Origin: Deroplatys truncata
Taxonomy: Eukaryota; Arthropoda; Insecta; Mantodea; Mantidae
Direction: 5' to 3'
Length of the DNA: 64,000 bases
Assembly (NCBI GenBank): GCA_030765065.1
Contig: CM060983.1
Coordinates: 229,109,528-229,173,527 of the forward strand
Every line of letters begins with the position of its first letter. The stretch's first letter is position 1. The translations under genes and the position numbers were made by a program. The notes beneath the pieces were generated by a model. It did no database searches. It worked only from the letters and a program-made list of their open reading frames with translations, and was not told the DNA's origin. Positions 58,640 to 64,000 of the stretch are shown here, in pieces.

Positions 58640-59440
58640 TGGTTGCCACAAGAGTTGACAGCAGCAAAGAGGAGCAAATTCATATGATGTTTTGCAGGGC
58701 CAGAGTGTTTCCCAGATCTCTAGAGAACTTTCACTTAATTGTAAGATGGTCAAGAATGACTACACCTACATCAAGCGGAAAGCATGGACCAAGTCGCTAC
58801 CAAGATCAGAAGTCCTTGGGCAATTACCGTTGCACAGAATGAGGCACTGGTGGTAGAAGTGAGGGTGCATCCTATAATACACAGATCCTTCTTGCTGGAT
58901 AAGGCTGTGGAATACGGATGTTCTCATGAAACTATACGGCAGAGACTAAAGAAGACTGGCATTGAATTTCATTGTCCTGCCACCAACACAATTTTCACTG
59001 GGGCTCACAAAGTCAGAAGATTGGAATGATGGGCCCAAAGAAACATCCAGCTGCTGGGATCTAACAAGGTGTTTCAATCTGACCAGCAAGGTAGGGTGTG
59101 TCTGCATGACACAAGACATGTTCGCTCTGGAACAATATCAACTCACTTCTGGGCCTTTATGACAGCATCTGACCAGGATTATGGTGATGGCGAGAATGAC
59201 CAGTGATATCCTCCAGAACACTCTGTTGCCATCTCTACCAGCTCATTTCCTGGAACAGCGGGAATATTTGTTTATGCAGACAACAGCACACATACAATTT
59301 CACCAAAAAACCGGTTAATAAGACACCCAGAAATTGTGTGCATCAACAGGCCCCCCGAAGTCTCCTAATTTGAACTACCAATGAGCACATATGGAGATGC
59401 ACCAAGTGTGGGAGCTTCTAGAAGCGTATGTGTGCGTAAG
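58640..59440 (+). pseudogene. Tc1-like transposase remnant
   Basis: The HTH-like part reads EYGCSHETIRQRLKKTGIEF and FTGAHKVRRLEWAQRN (about 58910-59045). A catalytic-core part follows with VFQSDQQGRVCLHDTRHVRS (about 59070-59130), an ISTHFWAFMTA block, VYADNSTHTISPKN (about 59270, around the second catalytic Asp) and HPEIVCINRPPEVS (about 59330). The block order matches Tc1-like proteins (FxSDxxGR…, VQDNSPIHTA, HPEI…WPAxSPDLNPIE). Several frameshifts are present and the first acidic residue is not clear. No terminal repeats were recognised. Confidence 0.7.
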
Positions 59441-60400
59441 AATTGAATATAAATGCTTTGTAAAATATGGTCGTGTTGCACTTCTCGTTGGTTTTATGCT
59501 AAATTTTTGTATAAATGTTAATGTATATAGATCTTGAACGATCCTTGTAAAATGTATTTACAATGGTGAAAATAAAACTATCAAACTAACCCTCATCAGT
59601 GTTCAAGGCTTGTATCGGCTATAAGGTGTAATTGACAATGGCCTTGATTAACCTGTCTTGCATCCTGTGCATTATGCATCTTAATTTAAGTTGATACTGG
59701 CTTTATGTTCCTTCTGAAGAATATTGTAAGCAGCCCTTGCATTTTTTAATAGTTCATTTTTGCAGTTATTCCTACATGGCTTCAGTTTTTGTTTTTGTTT
59801 TTTTATAGTTTAAATCCTACAGTTATCTCTAATTTTTTCACATTGGAAAGAAGGAGTATCAATAATTAAGTTATATTTATTACCTATCCAGCATATACAC
59901 CGTCTTCAAGAATGTTTTTAAAAAGCATCACATTTGAAACATTTTATTTTAATCTGTTTCTAACACTTAAAGGTGCTTTAATGTAAGTGCCTCATTTGTT
60001 TGTGGTTTTCTGAGCAAACAAAGTGGTTATCACGGCACAAAGTTTTGTTTTGTTAACATCTTGTAAACAGGGAGTACCAATAATGGCTTTGATTTCATTT
60101 ACATACCCAGAATTAGCCTTCAATTAAGTTTTTTAAAAGCATCATACTTTAAAAGGTTATTTTTATTAAAATTTCTGAAAGTTAAAGGAAGTTCTCTTAA
60201 CAGAGGTTCTATGCTATTTGATACGGTAATTTGTATCACAAATTACTCAAATTTAAATAATTATTTTAATATGAATATGTATTTTTATGTAACATTGATT
60301 TCAGAGGTTTATTAATTGTAAATAGTATTGGTAAATAATAATATATGGCTCTACTGAAACTGTCAACAATAACGCAAAAATGCAATGAAGGGGTTAGTTG
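59441..60400. other. Spacer sequence of the inverted duplication, nothing recognised
   Basis: AT-rich, no coding or RNA feature recognised. Confidence 0.4.
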
Positions 60401-60439
60401 TTTATCGTTACCGAGAACCAGGAAGTTACGTAATGTTTC

Positions 60440-60965
60440 GCGCCTTTTCGGTAAAAGATTCCAGAATGTTCTATAAAAGTAATATGTATTCGTGGTTTTC
60501 ATTGGATGTTAAAATAGACGCTAATGTTGGCGCGTTTTATAAGCCAATAGCATTTCATTTATAATCTTTAGGTGTATCTTGAGGCAAGCCTATAAATAGT
60601 GTAGATTCAAAGAGAGCGTCCCCCCAGTTCGGCAAGATTCTCGACACATTACACATCGTCCCCAGTTCGGCAAGATTCTCAAAACATTACACATCGTCCC
60701 CCCAGTGTTCAACAAGATTCTCAACACGTAACACGTCAGCTCCCAGTTCAACAAGATTCTCATGTCGGTCTCTAAATTCATAAAGTTACGCGCAGCAGAA
60801 GTACGAGAAATCTTATAAAGGATTATACAGTTAAATATATAAAGTTGAAGTACGTGAGTTAAAAGTGAGAAGTTATTACAAACAGTTTCAGTATGGCGAG
60901 TATCCAAATTAATTTGTGAAAGTGTTCGTGAACGTGTTCTGCAATAAAGATTATAAAACCAATTT
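60440..60965 (+). promoter_or_regulatory. Promoter/LTR-like segment: TATA and CCAAT boxes, short tandem repeat, poly(A) signal
   Basis: Features in order: AGAATGTTCT (60463-60472, resembling a heat-shock element half-site pair) next to TATAAAAG (60472-60479); ATTGG near 60503; CCAAT (60544-60548); TATAAATA (60591-60598); four degenerate repeats of about 38-45 bp (gtccccccagttcggcaag…, 60617-60768); and AATAAA (60943-60948). No ORF lies between. Such an arrangement fits a solo LTR (U3-R-U5) or the promoter of a short non-coding transcript. LTR borders with a target duplication were not found. Confidence 0.45.
60617..60768 (+). repeat. Four degenerate tandem repeats, about 40 bp
   Basis: Each contains CCCAGTTC(G/A)(G/A)CAAGATTCTC followed, in three of four, by A/CACATTACACATC-like sequence. 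They lie just downstream of TATAAATA. Confidence 0.85.
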
Positions 60966-61500
60966 CTTCATCAGTATCATTTATAGACAAAAGATTCCTT
61001 TCCGCTTCACAACCTGCAAGAGTTAAATGTCTACCTAAATAGCTAGCCGGAAGACAATATACATAACCTTAAAACTAATACAAATTGCTACGCCAGAGGG
61101 AACTACAAACAGAATAAATGAACCAACCAACGTATGACGTCACACAAGATGGCTACACGCGTGATGTAAACAACATTACGTGAGAAACATTATCCACAAC
61201 GTGGTGCTACAAATGCACAAATACAACACTATACCTCTCTCAAATTCCTTAAACTTTAAGCCAGCCTAAATAGCAACAACTACAAAAATGACTTCTGTAA
61301 TGATGTGGTGTAATAGTCACCATCTCATTTACAAAACACGCGCTCAAGACTAACATATACTCTTAATTTTTTCCTCAACTATCCTGTTGGATATAATAAT
61401 ATCAATAATTGTTTGCTTTTACAATTAAATATGTCTAGTAACAACTAGACAAATGAGTGATTAGGAGAGCTCGAAGTAAATAAATTAAGCCATTATGGAA
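60966..61500. other. Spacer sequence, nothing recognised
   Basis: No recognisable gene. The sequence is less repetitive and somewhat richer in CG-containing words (acgcgtgatg, cacgcgctc) than the surroundings. Confidence 0.35.
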
Positions 61501-61509
61501 ATCCTGAAA

Positions 61510-61612
61510 AAAAAAAAGATAAAAGTTATGAATTCATTCCAAACAAGATTCCATTTTGACCTCCAGTTTGCAAAGCAGATGCTCTACTACTAAGCCAAGG
61601 TGGAGAGTTGGA
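61510..61612 (-). repeat. tRNA-Ala/Cys-like SINE or tRNA pseudogene
   Basis: The minus strand reads CCACCTTGGCTTAGTAGTAG, AGCATCTGCTTTGCAAACT, GGAGGTC, then a decayed B-box region (AAAATGGAATCTTG) and a T-rich tail. The D-arm, an anticodon-like loop CTTTGCAAA and the GGAGGTC segment follow the order of an Ala(TGC)-type tRNA. The T-arm is too degenerate for a functional tRNA. Confidence 0.55.
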
Positions 61613-61764
61613 TTATGAAATTAATATTATTGAACTATAATAACGATTAGATCTATAATATTTTAACTTTATAACATCAGTGGTGCTTGTAAATCACAAC
61701 ATATCCAGTATTCAATCCTTTGTCATGTATGAACTGAATCTGAAGGACACTATTTTTAAGAACT

Positions 61765-63270
61765 ATTATATCACTTTAACAATTTCATCATCACTTGTCT
61801 GTTGTTAATAAAAGCAACTAAAGGAACTTATACTCTACAATGTACACTGCGATACCCACATTTGTTCTAGATGTTCTTTTTTATTTATATGTAAACGAAT
61901 ATCTAGAAACAGAAGCAAATTATTTAAGACATTTCTCAGGGTGTTATGAACTTTCCTTGCAATGAAATTTGTTGCTAAGTAAGTGACAGAGTAAAACTTA
62001 ATATCATATGAATAGAGCACAAATTACCCAAGCGAGGAATAGCTGACATCATTGCAGCGCTATTCATAGAATTCAAAACTGCCAGCTGGTGGTGGTTCCA
62101 TCCTCATGCTTATGTTCTGAAACAAAAGTGTTTAATTCAACTAGATTCTTTTATCAGGATAAGACACTTCTAGACATTGAGTTAATGGGGACATGATAAA
62201 TGACAACCTCAAAGTGGCGTACAACTGTGGGGCAAACTCCTCCAAACAACTACCATCAACATAACTCTCGCAAAGTGGCGCCTCAACGTGGAGCTAAATA
62301 ATTACATAATAGCACACTTTTTTAAATATACGTAACCTATAAACTCTCGCATCATGCTGAGCTCACTTAAAATTTCTAAAATAATTATTTTCATTTCCTG
62401 TGCCTGAAACATTTTAATTTCCTTGTTTGTCGAGACATTCTTACATGAAGAACATATAATGCTTCCTTAACTCCATTGTAGGCTAATGTAAACATTAAGA
62501 GTAGAGAATTAAATAAATTGTTTAACATGGTAACAGTCTTCAAGATTTATAGAGAGATGCCTTTGAATGTGGGTGTTAAAATAAAACATTATTAATTTCA
62601 GGAGGAATGAAATAGGCATATTCTCTGTTTGGTTTGAAGCATTTGAAATTAATATTTAATAAAGTATTCAGTTATAAAATTTCAATCCTATTCCAGCATT
62701 CATAATATGGCAGTGAAATTACAATTCTACGCAAAATAAAAGTAGCCATGTAATTTACTGCTCTCAAGGAGGAGTTTTGTTAAAAAGAGGTTCCATTAAT
62801 TTGTATAATTATTTATTTTGCACAGGTTATATAAATAATGATGTTCTCTATAAAAAAAGACATACATTACATGGGATTCGACCCATGTTTTGCCACCACT
62901 GTTAATCAGCAGTAACACGCTTTAATGAGTTCAGCTATTATGATTAAGCTTGTGTTTGTAAGCAAAGCACCCAACACTAGAATAATTATTACTTCTGGTC
63001 CAGTACTTAATCGAAACATAATAAAACTGTACTGAAGATGAATTTGCAATATTTGCCCATTAGTTTGCAATGATTGCTGAAATACTGTTTTCAAAACTAC
63101 AAGGTGAGCCAATGGCTGCCATGCTCTTTGAATGGCAAGAGAAGCATATGACTAATTTCATTCTCATACTATCTATGCAAGAACGCCTGAGAATTAGGTG
63201 ACCCTTTGCACAGGTGTCACTGAAGTTGGCCATTTACTTTTGAGAAAAATAGTACACACTTGCCTTTGAC
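61765..63270 (-). repeat. Right arm of the 6.9-kb inverted duplication
   Basis: Reverse-complement homologue of 56382-58442. It lacks the LINE at 56960-57365 and retains the uninterrupted sequence there (around 62690-62830). It contains the second exon-like copy (about 62029-62116). Confidence 0.88.
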
Positions 63271-63759
63271 TGCTGTACTTACATTCTGTGGAACTATAAA
63301 TACACATGTTGCTACCAAACAGTATCAAATATCGCTTCCTTGATCTTCTTAGCAATATTTTGTCATGGTAAACGAATGAAAATGAATCTGCTTACTTGAA
63401 GCTCTGAGATTTGCTAAGCTATTACAGCAGGAAATAATATTGTTGTAGGCAGCGGTAATGGTACCAAAAAGAGAATGAAGATAAAACTGAGGTAAATAGC
63501 TTGTGTCATGTCTTTAAAATGTATTTATTGTATTACTCATGCAAATAAATGCAGTGAAATGCCTGCAAAGGATACTGAAATGACGTACCATGTCGTTTTG
63601 TGTTTCATGCTAGTTTTTAAAAAAATAGTCAAATGTATTTTCCAAGATGGTGGGCAGTGCTTTGTAGTAGTAACATTGGTAAATCTCAAGTGAGTATCAA
63701 TATAACTATAGCAGCAGTATAATCAGTACTGAAATGCAAGATCTCTGCAAGTGCAGCAT
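63271..63759. other. Unassigned sequence right of the inverted duplication
   Basis: AT-rich sequence with an open frame of 61 codons (63508-63693) that shows no motif. Confidence 0.35.
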
Positions 63760-63990
63760 GCAACCTAAAAGAAAGTGATCATGCTGATGCACCAGAAAAA
63801 GGTGACAATGAGTGTATAAGCTCATTCTACAAAGTAATTGAAATCATGAGTTCTGATTTAAAAGATGCGATAAATGAAATTATAACTGGAATTACTATAG
63901 TTGCCAACACCAGTGTGGAAACAAGTGAAAGGAATAACTAAGATACTCTTATTCATTCTTTAAATACATAGATTTCAAGGACACGTCAAA
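63760..63990 (+). pseudogene. Possible hAT transposase C-terminal fragment
   Basis: The plus-strand frame reads NLKESDHADAPEKGDNECIS…FYKVIEIMSSDLKDAINEII and TIVANTSVETSERNN, then stops. The …T(I)xVxTxSxExSER… pattern resembles the dimerisation region of hAT transposases (P-T-SCERSFS). The match is short and the window ends soon after. Confidence 0.35.
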
Positions 63991-64000
63991 AACAATTTTA

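Noticed and set aside
61510..61612. Functional tRNA-Ala gene
   Set aside because: The D-arm and anticodon region look right, but the T-arm/B box is destroyed and the acceptor stem cannot pair.

Overview
The window is animal nuclear DNA, most likely from an insect with a large, repeat-rich genome. The host gene is spliced, and the rest is dominated by mariner/Tc1, hAT, Ty3/gypsy, CR1/Jockey/R1-type LINE and tRNA-derived SINE remnants with long satellite arrays. There are no bacterial-type operons. The species cannot be read from the sequence.

The only host gene I can support lies on the minus strand: two coding exons of a phospholipase B-like (PLBD2/lamina-ancestor family) protein, at 45821-45985 and 6698-6956. 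Both have consensus splice sites and compatible phases. Their joined translation runs without a gap through a conserved block of that family (…FVAHNT…YQSMLR…SYPGVI…DDFY…). They are separated by an intron of about 38.9 kb, and the rest of the window is flanking intron or intergenic DNA.

Layout, left to right. 1-919: 3' part of a mariner that appears inserted in a Ty3/gypsy pol remnant (920-about 3015, possible LTR to 3240). 3348-4470: interspersed repeat with inverted ends, seen again at 32317-33195. 6698-6956: PLBD exon. 6986-8096: minus-strand mariner ending about 30 bp from the exon's 3' splice site. 8445-8667: 223-bp MITE. 8722-25519: about 182 copies of a 92-bp satellite. 25529-26192: DNA transposon and LINE scraps. 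26454-30601: 39 units of a 106-bp satellite. 32300-34830: nested LINE and SINE patchwork. 35560-36600: hAT remnant. 37900-39210: LTR-retrotransposon remnant. 39474-40409: LINE ORF1 with an SGNH-esterase-like domain. 41050-41960: LINE RNase H. 42330-43210: Tc1/mariner-like transposase. 44549-45240: foldback element with hammerhead-like motifs. 45821-45985: PLBD exon. 46311-51656: head-to-head (palindromic) mariner split by a nearly complete 4.5-kb LINE with a perfect 10-bp target duplication and a 2A-like motif in ORF1. 52290-54740: R1/LOA-like LINE remnant. 54821-56062: mariner with both TIRs. 56382-63270: 6.9-kb inverted duplication whose spacer holds a Tc1-like remnant, an LTR/promoter-like segment and a SINE.

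Apart from the PLBD exons, nothing looks like a functional protein gene. All transposon ORFs are broken. I do not see a clear novel multi-gene system. The most unusual features are the two length-uniform satellites inside one coding-gene intron, a short motif they share in opposite orientation, the apparent Cys-to-Thr change at the expected PLBD nucleophile, and the hammerhead-like foldback. Family assignments rest on reading motifs by eye; no database search was run.
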